From assembly GCF_031583575.1 (NCBI RefSeq), contig NZ_CP134146.1, positions 2,294,001-2,358,000 of the forward strand: a stretch of 64,000 bases of DNA, written 5' to 3'. Of this stretch, positions 55,267 to 63,146 are shown piece after piece. This DNA is from Thalassotalea nanhaiensis (GTDB lineage Bacteria > Pseudomonadota > Gammaproteobacteria > Enterobacterales > Alteromonadaceae). Numbering within the stretch: the first letter of the stretch is position 1; each line of letters opens with the position of its first letter. The notes beneath the pieces are model-generated. The model had not been told where the DNA came from. It saw only the letters and a list, made by a program, of their open reading frames with translations, and searched no databases. A program made the position numbers and the translations under genes.

Positions 55267-55342
55267 TGGCGTCCCCAAGGGGATTCGAACCCCTGTTACC
55301 GCCGTGAAAGGGCGGTGTCCTAGGCCTCTAGACGATGGGGAC
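55267..55342 (-). tRNA. tRNA-Glu (UUC), copy 1
   Basis: Minus strand: 76 bases, seven-base-pair acceptor stem, anticodon loop CTTTCAC with UUC, T-loop TTCGAAT, discriminator G and encoded CCA. It is the distal copy of the tRNA array and stands apart from the other four because of the gene inserted between. Confidence 0.97.
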
Positions 55343-55381
55343 GCTGAAACTGTTTATCAAAATATATTTTGATGTTTCTGC
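55343..55381 (-). other. Hairpin abutting tRNA-Glu copy 1
   Basis: GCTGAAAC ... GTTTCTGC arms (one mismatch) around the 18-base palindrome ATCAAAATATATTTTGAT; lies immediately 5' of the tRNA in the transcript. Confidence 0.75.
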
Positions 55382-55664
55382 GTTGGCATTCAATCAAGCT
55401 CTGCGCCGATTGAATAATCCTTAAAAAAGCAGAATTTATTCAAAACATATCTTAAATTGTTTCTTGCGTAAGGATAAATCCTCACATCTAGTAGAAATTA
55501 CTTTCTACACTCTTTAACCAATTGCTTGATTTAAGACCTAAGATAAAACTGTTTAGAACGTCAAAGCAATGCCTTGCTGTTCAATGGCGTGCATAATAAT
55601 GAGATTAGTTAGGAGTGTCAATAAAAGTTCGACATAAAATACAAAAAAGATCATTTAAGCCTAA
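55382..55664. other. Intergenic leader between the formyltransferase-like gene and tRNA-Glu copy 1
   Basis: The first 109 bases belong to the duplicated module. The remainder to 55664 is AT-rich with no gene or clear promoter. Confidence 0.5.
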
Positions 55665-56504
55665 CTATTGCTCAGGTTGGGTAAGTTCACTCAATTTAAC
55701 ATTGAAGCAATAATACTGATTAATGAACTCATTAACCTCTAATTCTGAAATAATGGAATTACCAGCATTAATGAAAGTCTCTATTTCAGCAGTTGTCGGA
55801 AATGTATAATAATCACCGCCCTCTTCTTGGGCTGAACTGGTTATTGTCAAATTTTGATTTATTTTATTTACGACGTTAATGATTAATTGTGTACCTTCTT
55901 TATAAAGCTCAAGAACATGCCACAGATATGATTTTTGATAGTTCACATCTATGCTTGATTTATCAATCACCCTCCCCGTATCTATCGTACCATCACTAAT
56001 ATAATGCAGTGTCATACCGATACGTTGCTCTTTCTTATACATCGCCCAGAAAGTTGCCATAACACCTCTATAGTCAGGCAAAATTCCTGAATGCAGGTTG
56101 ATAACCCCATTACGAGGTACATTTATAACATTATATTTAATAATGACCCCATAACGGATAGATATGACTAAATCGGGTTGAGAAGAGTTAAACAGATTAA
56201 AGCCCTCTTCTGTATTTATATTATTTAACTCCCGAACTCCGCCATCAACAATGTCATGCAACTGTTCGAAAGTTTTGAAACCGGTTTGTTCACTATGTTG
56301 AGCATTAATTTTAGGGGACAATACTTGGTTAAATAATTCCTGCTCATAAAATGCCAATTCTAAAAGAGCCGTGGGTTTATTTGTCTGTTTCCCTACTTTT
56401 GTAGAAAGAAATATCGTTAAATGGTGTTTATTTAAACGAGGCAGCAAAAGATTAATTGCAAAGTTACTCGCAACATCTCTATTGGCTAAAATAGTAATAT
56501 TCAA
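55665..56504 (-). CDS. Formyltransferase-domain protein (methionyl-tRNA formyltransferase-like fold)
   Basis: A 279-residue protein with a formyltransferase core: VISIRYG, then NLHSGILPDYRG with the catalytic Asn136 and His138, and DGTIDTGRVI with Asp175. The catalytic triad Asn/His/Asp is intact, as in Fmt and PurN. The N-terminal part is diverged and no C-terminal OB domain of Fmt is seen. Such stand-alone forms often modify sugars or peptidyl intermediates with formyl-tetrahydrofolate; the acceptor is unknown. Starts at TTG with a poor ribosome site; no nearby ATG. It lies between two tRNA-Glu module copies on the same strand, downstream of a terminator, and is the only protein gene inside the tRNA array. 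Confidence 0.75.
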   Translation of the reverse strand: MNITILANRDVASNFAINLLLPRLNKHHLTIFLSTKVGKQTNKPTALLELAFYEQELFNQVLSPKINAQHSEQTGFKTFEQLHDIVDGGVRELNNINTEEGFNLFNSSQPDLVISIRYGVIIKYNVINVPRNGVINLHSGILPDYRGVMATFWAMYKKEQRIGMTLHYISDGTIDTGRVIDKSSIDVNYQKSYLWHVLELYKEGTQLIINVVNKINQNLTITSSAQEEGGDYYTFPTTAEIETFINAGNSIISELEVNEFINQYYCFNVKLSELTQPEQ

Positions 56505-56587
56505 AATAAAACCGTTAAACTGAAAAAATATGAAGTGATTAAAACATGAATTTTATAGAAATTTAATTGGTATTTTCTAACAGGCAC

Positions 56588-56614
56588 AAAAAAGCCGACT
56601 TACGTCGGCTTTTT
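56588..56614 (-). terminator. Terminator of the tRNA operon, proximal copy
   Basis: AAAAAAGCCGAC / GTCGGCTTTTT, same hairpin as at 55227. It would stop transcription of the Ala-Glu array before the inserted gene. Confidence 0.9.
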
Positions 56615-56627
56615 CATCACTGTAAAG

Positions 56628-56703
56628 TGGCGTCCCCAAGGGGATTCGAACCCCTGTTACCGCCGTGAAAGGGCGGTGTCCTAGGCCTCTAGACGATGGG
56701 GAC
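56628..56703 (-). tRNA. tRNA-Glu (UUC), copy 2
   Basis: Same 76 bases as copy 1 by eye, with UUC anticodon and encoded CCA. Confidence 0.97.
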
Positions 56704-56742
56704 GCGGAAACTGCTTATCAAAATATATTTTGATGTTTCTGC
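56704..56742 (-). other. Hairpin abutting tRNA-Glu copy 2
   Basis: GCGGAAAC ... GTTTCTGC arms (one mismatch) around the same 18-base palindrome as copy 1. Confidence 0.75.
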
Positions 56743-56932
56743 GTTGGCATTCAATCAAGCTCTGCGCCGATTGAATAATCCTTAAAAATGCAGAATTCAT
56801 TCAAAACATATCTTAAATTGTTTCTTGCGTAAGGATAAATCCTCACATCTATAGAAATCGATAAAATCGAATTCTACCTACTTAACCAGCAAACTGGCCA
56901 AGACCTAAGATAAATTGTATTGATAAAATAAG

Positions 56933-57008
56933 TGGCGTCCCCAAGGGGATTCGAACCCCTGTTACCGCCGTGAAAGGGCGGTGTCCTAGGCCTCTAGACG
57001 ATGGGGAC
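56933..57008 (-). tRNA. tRNA-Glu (UUC), copy 3
   Basis: Identical 76-base tRNA-Glu by eye. Followed in the transcript by a spacer to copy 2. Confidence 0.97.
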
Positions 57009-57047
57009 GCAGAATTTGTTTTACAAAACATGTTTTGTTAATTCTGC
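57009..57047 (-). other. Hairpin abutting tRNA-Glu copy 3
   Basis: GCAGAATT / AATTCTGC arms perfect, around the palindrome ACAAAACATGTTTTGT. The arms and the inner palindrome differ from copy 4 in paired positions, so pairing is kept. Confidence 0.8.
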
Positions 57048-57132
57048 GTTAAGGCGAATGTTGAACTTGTTCAACTGAGCGACCTTATTTTATTGCAGAA
57101 ATGTTGTAACACATTCTTTTAAACGTTTTTCT

Positions 57133-57156
57133 GTGTCCGGTGCAAGCACCTGGCAC
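57133..57156 (-). other. Second spacer hairpin, between Glu copies 3 and 4
   Basis: GTGTCCGGTGC / GCACCTGGCAC with a two-base loop, one G-U pair and one mismatch. Confidence 0.7.
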
Positions 57157-57190
57157 TAGAACTTAATCACTTAAGTTATCTAAAATAAGT

Positions 57191-57266
57191 TGGCGTCCCC
57201 AAGGGGATTCGAACCCCTGTTACCGCCGTGAAAGGGCGGTGTCCTAGGCCTCTAGACGATGGGGAC
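57191..57266 (-). tRNA. tRNA-Glu (UUC), copy 4
   Basis: Identical 76-base tRNA-Glu by eye, CCA encoded. Confidence 0.97.
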
Positions 57267-57305
57267 GCAGAAACTGTTTATAAAAATATATTTTTATGTT
57301 TCTGC
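57267..57305 (-). other. Hairpin abutting tRNA-Glu copy 4
   Basis: GCAGAAAC / GTTTCTGC arms perfect, around ATAAAAATATATTTTTAT. Confidence 0.8.
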
Positions 57306-57384
57306 GTTAGGGCGAACGTTGAACTTGTTCAACTGAGCAATCCTTTTATTTGCAGAATTTGTTAAATACATTTAAAAACTTACT

Positions 57385-57409
57385 GTGTCCGGTGTAAAAC
57401 ACCTGGCAC
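57385..57409 (-). other. Second spacer hairpin, between Glu copies 4 and 5
   Basis: GTGTCCGGTGT / ACACCTGGCAC; the closing pair next to the loop is T-A here and C-G in the hairpin at 57133. Confidence 0.7.
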
Positions 57410-57458
57410 TAAGAACTTGTATATTACCTTACGGTACAACTTACTTTTTAAAAAATAT

Positions 57459-57534
57459 TGGCGTCCCCAAGGGGATTCGAACCCCTGTTACCGCCGTGAA
57501 AGGGCGGTGTCCTAGGCCTCTAGACGATGGGGAC
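57459..57534 (-). tRNA. tRNA-Glu (UUC), copy 5
   Basis: Identical 76-base tRNA-Glu by eye. Closest Glu copy to the promoter. Lacks the abutting hairpin of the other four. Confidence 0.97.
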
Positions 57535-57640
57535 GCTGGTGTTATCAATTAAGTTAACATTCGCATTGTTATATACCGAAATATATACCATCTCGTAAGT
57601 AACCTTACGTCGGTTCTTGCCAAAACCTTAAGAAGTTTAT

Positions 57641-57716
57641 TGGTGGAGCCATGCGGGATCGAACCGCAGACCTCTTCGCTGCCAGCGAAGCGCTCTCCCA
57701 GCTGAGCTATGGCCCC
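57641..57716 (-). tRNA. tRNA-Ala (GGC)
   Basis: Minus strand: 76 bases starting GGGGCCATAGCTC, anticodon loop CTGGCAG (GGC), T-loop TTCGATC, encoded CCA. First gene of the Ala-Glu operon. Confidence 0.97.
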
Positions 57717-57763
57717 AAACTTCTACTTTCAGGAGCGACCTAGACTCGTTGAAAGCGAGGCGA

Positions 57764-57792
57764 ATTCTATGCAGTCATCCCAAAACTGTCAA
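57764..57792 (-). promoter_or_regulatory. Promoter of the tRNA-Ala/Glu operon
   Basis: On the minus strand: TTGACA (-35, perfect), 17-base spacer, TAGAAT (-10, 5 of 6), followed by a GC-rich discriminator (TCGCCTCGC) typical of stringently controlled stable-RNA promoters. Start would fall about 40 bases before tRNA-Ala. Confidence 0.9.
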
Positions 57793-58092
57793 CCTATTTT
57801 TTGAAGAAAAACGTAAAAAAGTGGTATTTATTGTATGTTCGTTCATTAATCGATCGGTTTGCTTGTTTTTTGACAAGTTTATTGCATAAAAAACTCCAAA
57901 AAGATGGGATTAATTATTAATTTGAAAGCTAAACATACGGAAATCTAATTCGTTAATTACACTTGGCTGACCATGATTACAATTTTTATATAGCATAAAC
58001 TGTTGTTTTCACATTAAAATGGCCTATATTTTTATAATAAGCCTGCCTTTCTGTATTGCTATTTTTAGGCTTAATATTCGGATGTTTATTTT
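57793..58092. other. Intergenic region upstream of the tRNA operon and yvcK
   Basis: About 300 AT-rich bases between divergent units. Apart from the tRNA promoter just below it I see no clear element; a yvcK promoter must lie here. Confidence 0.4.
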
Positions 58093-59040
58093 ATGCGATT
58101 AAAAAAATTAAAAGTTGTCGCCATTGGTGGTGGTCATGGTTTAGGGCGTGTGTTGTCTACCCTATCCTTTTTAGGTGACCAATTAACGGGTGTAGTAGCA
58201 ACAACTGATAATGGCGGTTCTACAGGAAAATTAAGAAGACGAAGCAGTACCATTGCATGGGGCGATCTACGTAATTGCCTTATGCAACTGGTTGATCAAA
58301 ACTCTGTAGGTTCTAAATTATTTAATTTTAGGTTCGATGGTAATGATGAATTAAGTGGTCATAACCTTGGAAACTTAATGTTATACGCCCTGAACGACAT
58401 TCATTCAAGACCTCTTGATTCAATAAAACTTATCAGGCGTATATTACGAGTTAGAACCAGTGTGCAACCCATGTCTGAAACGCCAACTGATTTGATGGCC
58501 TTTTATGCAGAAGGTCGATGTCGCGTAGGTGAAATATCTGTAGATGATATGGCTACCATGCCGAAAAATATGATGCTGGCACCGTTGGTAAAAGCATTGC
58601 CAGAAACGATAAAAGCAATTAACAATGCTGACTTAATAATTTTAGGTCCAGGCAGCTTTTTAACATCAATAGTCCCGCCTTTATTAGTAAGAGATATTTC
58701 AAAAGCTATCGCCAATTGTAATGCTAAGTGTATATTTATTGATAATATTGCCCAAGAACAAAGCCCTGCCGGAGAGTTAACCATCGACGAAAGATTGGAA
58801 TGGTTAACCTATAATATTGGTTGTCAGCCTGTAGATATTGTTGTTACTGAAAATATGGAGGCAACGTCTGATTTTGTCGATCTTGTTAAAACACCATTGG
58901 CTAGTGAAAAGGTCGAATATTTTCATGATAAAGTATTACTTGTTGACGCATTAGAACAATGTTTACTGGCTTTTGATTTAGTTGAAGCAAAAGCGGCAGC
59001 GGTTAACGATGAAAACAACAATAAAGTAGTAAACCAATGA
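58093..59040 (+). CDS. YvcK/CofD-like protein (gluconeogenesis factor family)
   Basis: A 315-residue protein with GGGHGLGRVLSTLSFLGDQLTG, DNGGSTGKLRR, HNLGNLML and LGPGSFLTSIVPPLL, all characteristic of the YvcK/UPF0052 family, which binds UDP-sugars and is structurally related to CofD. Role in cell-envelope and carbon metabolism in other bacteria. Followed by a bidirectional terminator. Confidence 0.92.
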   Translation: MRLKKLKVVAIGGGHGLGRVLSTLSFLGDQLTGVVATTDNGGSTGKLRRRSSTIAWGDLRNCLMQLVDQNSVGSKLFNFRFDGNDELSGHNLGNLMLYALNDIHSRPLDSIKLIRRILRVRTSVQPMSETPTDLMAFYAEGRCRVGEISVDDMATMPKNMMLAPLVKALPETIKAINNADLIILGPGSFLTSIVPPLLVRDISKAIANCNAKCIFIDNIAQEQSPAGELTIDERLEWLTYNIGCQPVDIVVTENMEATSDFVDLVKTPLASEKVEYFHDKVLLVDALEQCLLAFDLVEAKAAAVNDENNNKVVNQ

Positions 59041-59073
59041 TATTTAGGTATCTATTCTAACTATTTCAGCCAT

Positions 59074-59103
59074 AAAAAAAGCCCATTAATATGGGCTTTG
59101 TTG
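59074..59103. terminator. Bidirectional terminator
   Basis: AAAGCCCAT / ATGGGCTTT with a four-base loop, A run on the left; between yvcK (plus) and dcd (minus). Confidence 0.85.
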
Positions 59104-59119
59104 TAAAAAGATCTAATTA

Positions 59120-59710
59120 CTACGATTTATCGTCTTCACTAATACGGCTGGCAACCGCACCTTGCTGACCTTTATATTTAGCATCTACGCGTTTATTGTA
59201 AGGGCGTAACGCATCGCCAGACATGGTCTCAAAATTTAACGCTGCAATTTTCATACGCGGTCGTAATGCCAGTGGCAATTTACCAGAATTGTAAAACTCT
59301 AAAACAATTTGGCCAGACCAACCTGGATCAATTCGGTGCGCCGTTACATGAACCATAAGTCCTAAACGGGCAAGGGATGAGCGTCCATCCAACCACCCTA
59401 CTATATCAGCAGGCAATGTAACTGACTCATGAGTTACGGCAAGTGCCAATTCACCCGGATGTAAAAAGAATGCGTCGCCATCATTTATATGAATTTCATC
59501 ACTCATAACAGTGTTCATTGCTTCTTGCACTTCACCTTTAGGCCCACTTAAATCAATAAAAGGTGCGGTATGATCTTGAAAAACACGGAACTTATGGCCT
59601 AAACAAATATCAACACTTACCCCTGAGATCATCGACTCATCAGGTTTCGGTGTAATAACAATTTTTTCTTGTTCTATTAATTCGATAATATCTCTATCAC
59701 AAAGTCTCAT
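59120..59710 (-). CDS. dcd: dCTP deaminase
   Basis: A 196-residue trimeric enzyme: [14 protein letters not shown] start, [17 protein letters not shown], the substrate loop [20 protein letters not shown] and catalytic Glu in QIVLEFYN. Converts dCTP to dUTP for dTMP synthesis. Starts 3 bases after the apbC stop, in one operon with it. Confidence 0.96.
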   Translation of the reverse strand: MRLCDRDIIELIEQEKIVITPKPDESMISGVSVDICLGHKFRVFQDHTAPFIDLSGPKGEVQEAMNTVMSDEIHINDGDAFFLHPGELALAVTHESVTLPADIVGWLDGRSSLARLGLMVHVTAHRIDPGWSGQIVLEFYNSGKLPLALRPRMKIAALNFETMSGDALRPYNKRVDAKYKGQQGAVASRISEDDKS

Positions 59711-59713
59711 GTT

Positions 59714-60832
59714 TTATTCTTCTATATTTTTTACAGTAATAATTTCTGGAGTATATGGGCTTTCTGCATCTAATTGATAATACAATTGTCCGGCCATATT
59801 TCGTGCTATTTTACGGTACAAGCTGGTAATTTCACTAGAAGTATTTGCTAATACTGACGATTTACCTGTGTCAGCGTCTTCTCTAATGTGGATATTAAGC
59901 GGTAATTGGCCCAATAAATCAACTTTATATTCAGTTGCAATGTGATTAGCCCCACCCTCACCAAATAAATGCGAATGATGTCCACAGTTTTCACAAAGGT
60001 GATAACTCATATTTTCAATAACACCAAGCACTGGCACTTTCACCTTATCAAACATGTTAATGCCTTTAACCGCATCTTTTAACGCGATATCTTGCGGGGT
60101 TGTCACTATAGTTGCGCCAGCTACCGGTACTTTTTGAGCTAGGGTAAGCTGTATATCGCCCGTGCCGGGTGGCATATCGATGATTAAGTAATCTAACGCT
60201 GAGCTATCATTTTGCCAAGCCGTTTCATTCAACATTTGTGAAAAAGCAGAACTTGCCATAGGACCACGCCAGACTGTTGCATCAGTGTCTGATACTAAAA
60301 AACCAATCGACATTGCAGTTAAGCCGTTAGCTTTAAGGGGTTGCATTAACTTGCCATCTGTTGATGATGGTCTTTGGTTTTCGATACCTAACATAGTAGG
60401 AATTGAAGGCCCATAGATATCAGCATCTAAAATACCAACGTTTGCCCCTTCAGCCATTAATGCATAAGCTAAATTTACTGCTGTTGTTGATTTACCAACA
60501 CCACCTTTTCCCGATGCTATGGCAATGATATTTTTAATGCCCTTGATATCATGACTTCTCACCGGTTTAACATCTAACAGTAACGAAAGCTCAATGTCGA
60601 TATCCAACAGTGTAACAAGTTCTTTAGCGATAGCTTCCAGCTCGCCCTGACATGGAAATGGTAAGGTAAACTCTATTAGGTAGGTTTGCTTATCTAAAGT
60701 GATATTAAACCCTGTTACTGACTTTAATACCCCATCTGGAAACAGGTTGGATTTATATTTATTAAGGAATTCGGTGATCTTATCACTCACATTTTGTTCT
60801 GATTTATTACTGCTAAATGGGTTTTTAAACAT
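59714..60832 (-). CDS. apbC: Iron-sulfur cluster carrier protein ApbC (Mrp/NBP35)
   Basis: A 372-residue P-loop protein: N-terminal MIP18-like domain, deviant Walker A GKGGVGKST (residues 108-116), DMPPGTGD and the C-terminal CxxC (CENCGHHSHLFG) that binds a bridging 4Fe-4S cluster. Delivers Fe-S clusters. Divergent from metG, the usual gammaproteobacterial arrangement. Confidence 0.96.
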   Translation of the reverse strand: MFKNPFSSNKSEQNVSDKITEFLNKYKSNLFPDGVLKSVTGFNITLDKQTYLIEFTLPFPCQGELEAIAKELVTLLDIDIELSLLLDVKPVRSHDIKGIKNIIAIASGKGGVGKSTTAVNLAYALMAEGANVGILDADIYGPSIPTMLGIENQRPSSTDGKLMQPLKANGLTAMSIGFLVSDTDATVWRGPMASSAFSQMLNETAWQNDSSALDYLIIDMPPGTGDIQLTLAQKVPVAGATIVTTPQDIALKDAVKGINMFDKVKVPVLGVIENMSYHLCENCGHHSHLFGEGGANHIATEYKVDLLGQLPLNIHIREDADTGKSSVLANTSSEITSLYRKIARNMAGQLYYQLDAESPYTPEIITVKNIEE

Positions 60833-60948
60833 AATCGCCAGTTTTTCTTATGATTTATGATAATTATTGATGAAAATACGCCCTAAATTCTGTACTATCA
60901 CAGCCATTATTTCCATTAAAATATTTATAAATTAGGCAAGTTCGTTCA

Positions 60949-62979
60949 ATGACTAGCAATAATCGCAAAATTCTTGTAACCAGCGCGTTACCATACGCTA
61001 ATGGTCCAATCCATTTAGGTCACCTATTAGAGTACATTCAAACAGATATTTGGGTGCGTTTTCAAAAAATGCGTGGCCATGAAACTTATTATGTTTGTGC
61101 AGACGATGCTCATGGCACTCCTATTATGCTTAAAGCACAGCAACTAGGTATTACGCCTGAAGAAATGATCAGCCAAGTTCGTGAAGAGCATATGGCAGAT
61201 TTTGCTGACTTTAATATTGAGTTCGACAACTATCATTCAACTCATAGTGAAGAGAATCGCGTATTTGCTGAAGAAATTTATAATCGTTTAAATGCTAAAG
61301 GTCATATCAAAACACGCACGATTTCACAGTTGTTTGATCCTGAAAAAGAGATGTTCTTACCAGATCGTTTTGTAAAAGGTACTTGCCCTAAGTGTAAAAG
61401 CGAAGATCAAAACGGTGATAATTGTGACAGTTGTGGTGAAACATACTCACCAACAGATTTAATTAATCCAATCTCAGTAGTATCAGGTGCTACACCGGTA
61501 TTAAAAGACTCAGAACATTACTTCTTCGATTTACCTGCATTTGAGCAAATGCTTAAAGACTGGACTCGCAGTGGTTCATTGCAAGAAGAAATGGCAAATA
61601 AACTTGGTGAATGGTTTGAATCTGGTCTACAGCAATGGGATATCTCTCGCGATGCACCTTACTTTGGATTTGAAATTCCAAATGCCCCAGGTAAATTCTT
61701 TTATGTATGGTTAGATGCGCCAATTGGCTACATGGGCAGCTTTAAAAACCTATGTGATAAACGTGGTATTAACTTTGACGAATTCTGGGAAAAAGACTCT
61801 ACTGCAGAGCTTTACCACTTTATTGGTAAAGATATTATCTACTTCCATTCATTATTCTGGCCAGCAATGTTAAGCGGTGCCGATTATCGTCAACCTACAT
61901 CTGTTTATGCGCATGGTTTTGTAACAGTAAATGGCCGTAAAATGTCTAAGTCAAAAGGTACTTTCATTAAAGGTCGTACTTACTTAGAACATCTTAACCC
62001 AGAGTTTTTACGTTATTATTTTGCGGCTAAATTAACCAGTCGTATTGATGACTTAGATTTGAACCTTGAAGATTTTGCTCAACGAGTGAATTCAGACCTA
62101 GTTGGTAAAGTTGTAAATATCGCTTCTCGTTGTGCAAGTTTCATTTCGAAAAAGTTTGACGGCATGTTATCGACTACTATTGATAATCAAGAATTAGCTG
62201 ATGAAGTAATGGCTGCCGGTGACTCTATTGCTGAGTTATACGAAAAACGTGAGTTTGGTCGTGCAATGCGTGAGATCATGGCGCTGGCTGACAAAGTTAA
62301 TGAATACATTGCAATTAAAGAACCATGGCAATTAATTAAAGAAGACGGTAAGCAGCAAGAAGTTCAAGATATTTGTTCGTTGGGTATTAACTTATTCCGT
62401 ATCTTGATGATATATCTTAAACCCGTATTACCTGAACTTGCAGCTAAAACAGCCGGTTTCTTAAATGATGAACTGATCTGGGATGGCCATAAAGCGCTGT
62501 TAGTCGATCATAAAGTAAATAAGTTTAAAGCGTTATTACAACGTGTAGAAATGGATAAAGTGAACGCTATGGTAGAAGACTCAAAAGACAATTTAGTCGC
62601 AACTCAAGAAGCAGCACCTATTACTGGCCCTCTTGCTGATGACCCAATTGCCGATGAAATAGGCTTTGAAGACTTTGCGAAAGTTGATTTACGCGTAGCG
62701 AAAATTGTTGTTGCTGAACATGTTGAAAAAGCTGACAAGTTACTACGTATAGAAGTAGATTTAGGTGGTGAAACTCGTCAAATATTTGCTGGTATTAAAT
62801 CGGCTTACCAGCCTGAAGATTTAGAGGGCAAACTTACAGTTGTTGTAGCTAATCTTGCTCCTAGAAAAATGCGCTTTGGTATGTCTGAAGGCATGATCAT
62901 TGCTGCAGGCCCTGGTGGTAAAGATATCTTCATCTTAAACCCAGATGATGGCGCACAACCCGGTCAACGTGTCATGTAA
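60949..62979 (+). CDS. metG: Methionyl-tRNA synthetase
   Basis: A 676-residue class I synthetase: HLGH (residues 22-25), zinc knuckle [23 protein letters not shown] (331-335) and a C-terminal tRNA-binding domain (from about 575, [20 protein letters not shown]) that dimerises the long form. Followed by a strong terminator. Confidence 0.98.
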   Translation: MTSNNRKILVTSALPYANGPIHLGHLLEYIQTDIWVRFQKMRGHETYYVCADDAHGTPIMLKAQQLGITPEEMISQVREEHMADFADFNIEFDNYHSTHSEENRVFAEEIYNRLNAKGHIKTRTISQLFDPEKEMFLPDRFVKGTCPKCKSEDQNGDNCDSCGETYSPTDLINPISVVSGATPVLKDSEHYFFDLPAFEQMLKDWTRSGSLQEEMANKLGEWFESGLQQWDISRDAPYFGFEIPNAPGKFFYVWLDAPIGYMGSFKNLCDKRGINFDEFWEKDSTAELYHFIGKDIIYFHSLFWPAMLSGADYRQPTSVYAHGFVTVNGRKMSKSKGTFIKGRTYLEHLNPEFLRYYFAAKLTSRIDDLDLNLEDFAQRVNSDLVGKVVNIASRCASFISKKFDGMLSTTIDNQELADEVMAAGDSIAELYEKREFGRAMREIMALADKVNEYIAIKEPWQLIKEDGKQQEVQDICSLGINLFRILMIYLKPVLPELAAKTAGFLNDELIWDGHKALLVDHKVNKFKALLQRVEMDKVNAMVEDSKDNLVATQEAAPITGPLADDPIADEIGFEDFAKVDLRVAKIVVAEHVEKADKLLRIEVDLGGETRQIFAGIKSAYQPEDLEGKLTVVVANLAPRKMRFGMSEGMIIAAGPGGKDIFILNPDDGAQPGQRVM

Positions 62980-63000
62980 CTTTCAAATAGGTTACTAGTA

Positions 63001-63028
63001 AAGGCGAGCATTAAGCTCGCCTTTTTTA
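63001..63028 (+). terminator. Terminator after metG
   Basis: AAGGCGAGC / GCTCGCCTT, nine perfect pairs, five-base loop, then T run. Confidence 0.92.
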
Positions 63029-63146
63029 ATTCAATTTGAGAATAACGGTTGCCAAGTTAAACTTTACGCTTTACTTAAAAATCTACAACAAGGAAGATAT
63101 TCTACACTTATAAAAACAATAAAAGCTAAAAAAATGTGGAGCATTC

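Larger units (their letters stand above)
55225..55490 (-). repeat. tRNA-Glu/terminator module, copy 1
   Basis: This 266-base block (terminator, spacer, tRNA-Glu and 148 bases of upstream leader) recurs at 56586-56851, offset by exactly 1361 bases, with about six mismatches by eye and no gaps. Beyond both ends the similarity stops. Confidence 0.95.
56586..56851 (-). repeat. tRNA-Glu/terminator module, copy 2
   Basis: Second copy of the 266-base block described at 55225-55490. Here the terminator separates the main tRNA operon from the formyltransferase-like gene. Confidence 0.95.

Noticed and set aside
55225-56851. Insertion sequence or composite transposon
   Set aside because: The flanking repeats contain a tRNA and terminator; no transposase, no terminal inverted repeats and no target duplication seen.
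55227-57536. Regular repeats resembling a CRISPR array
   Set aside because: The repeated units are complete tRNA-Glu genes with UUC anticodons and CCA ends, and the spacers are related to each other rather than unique.
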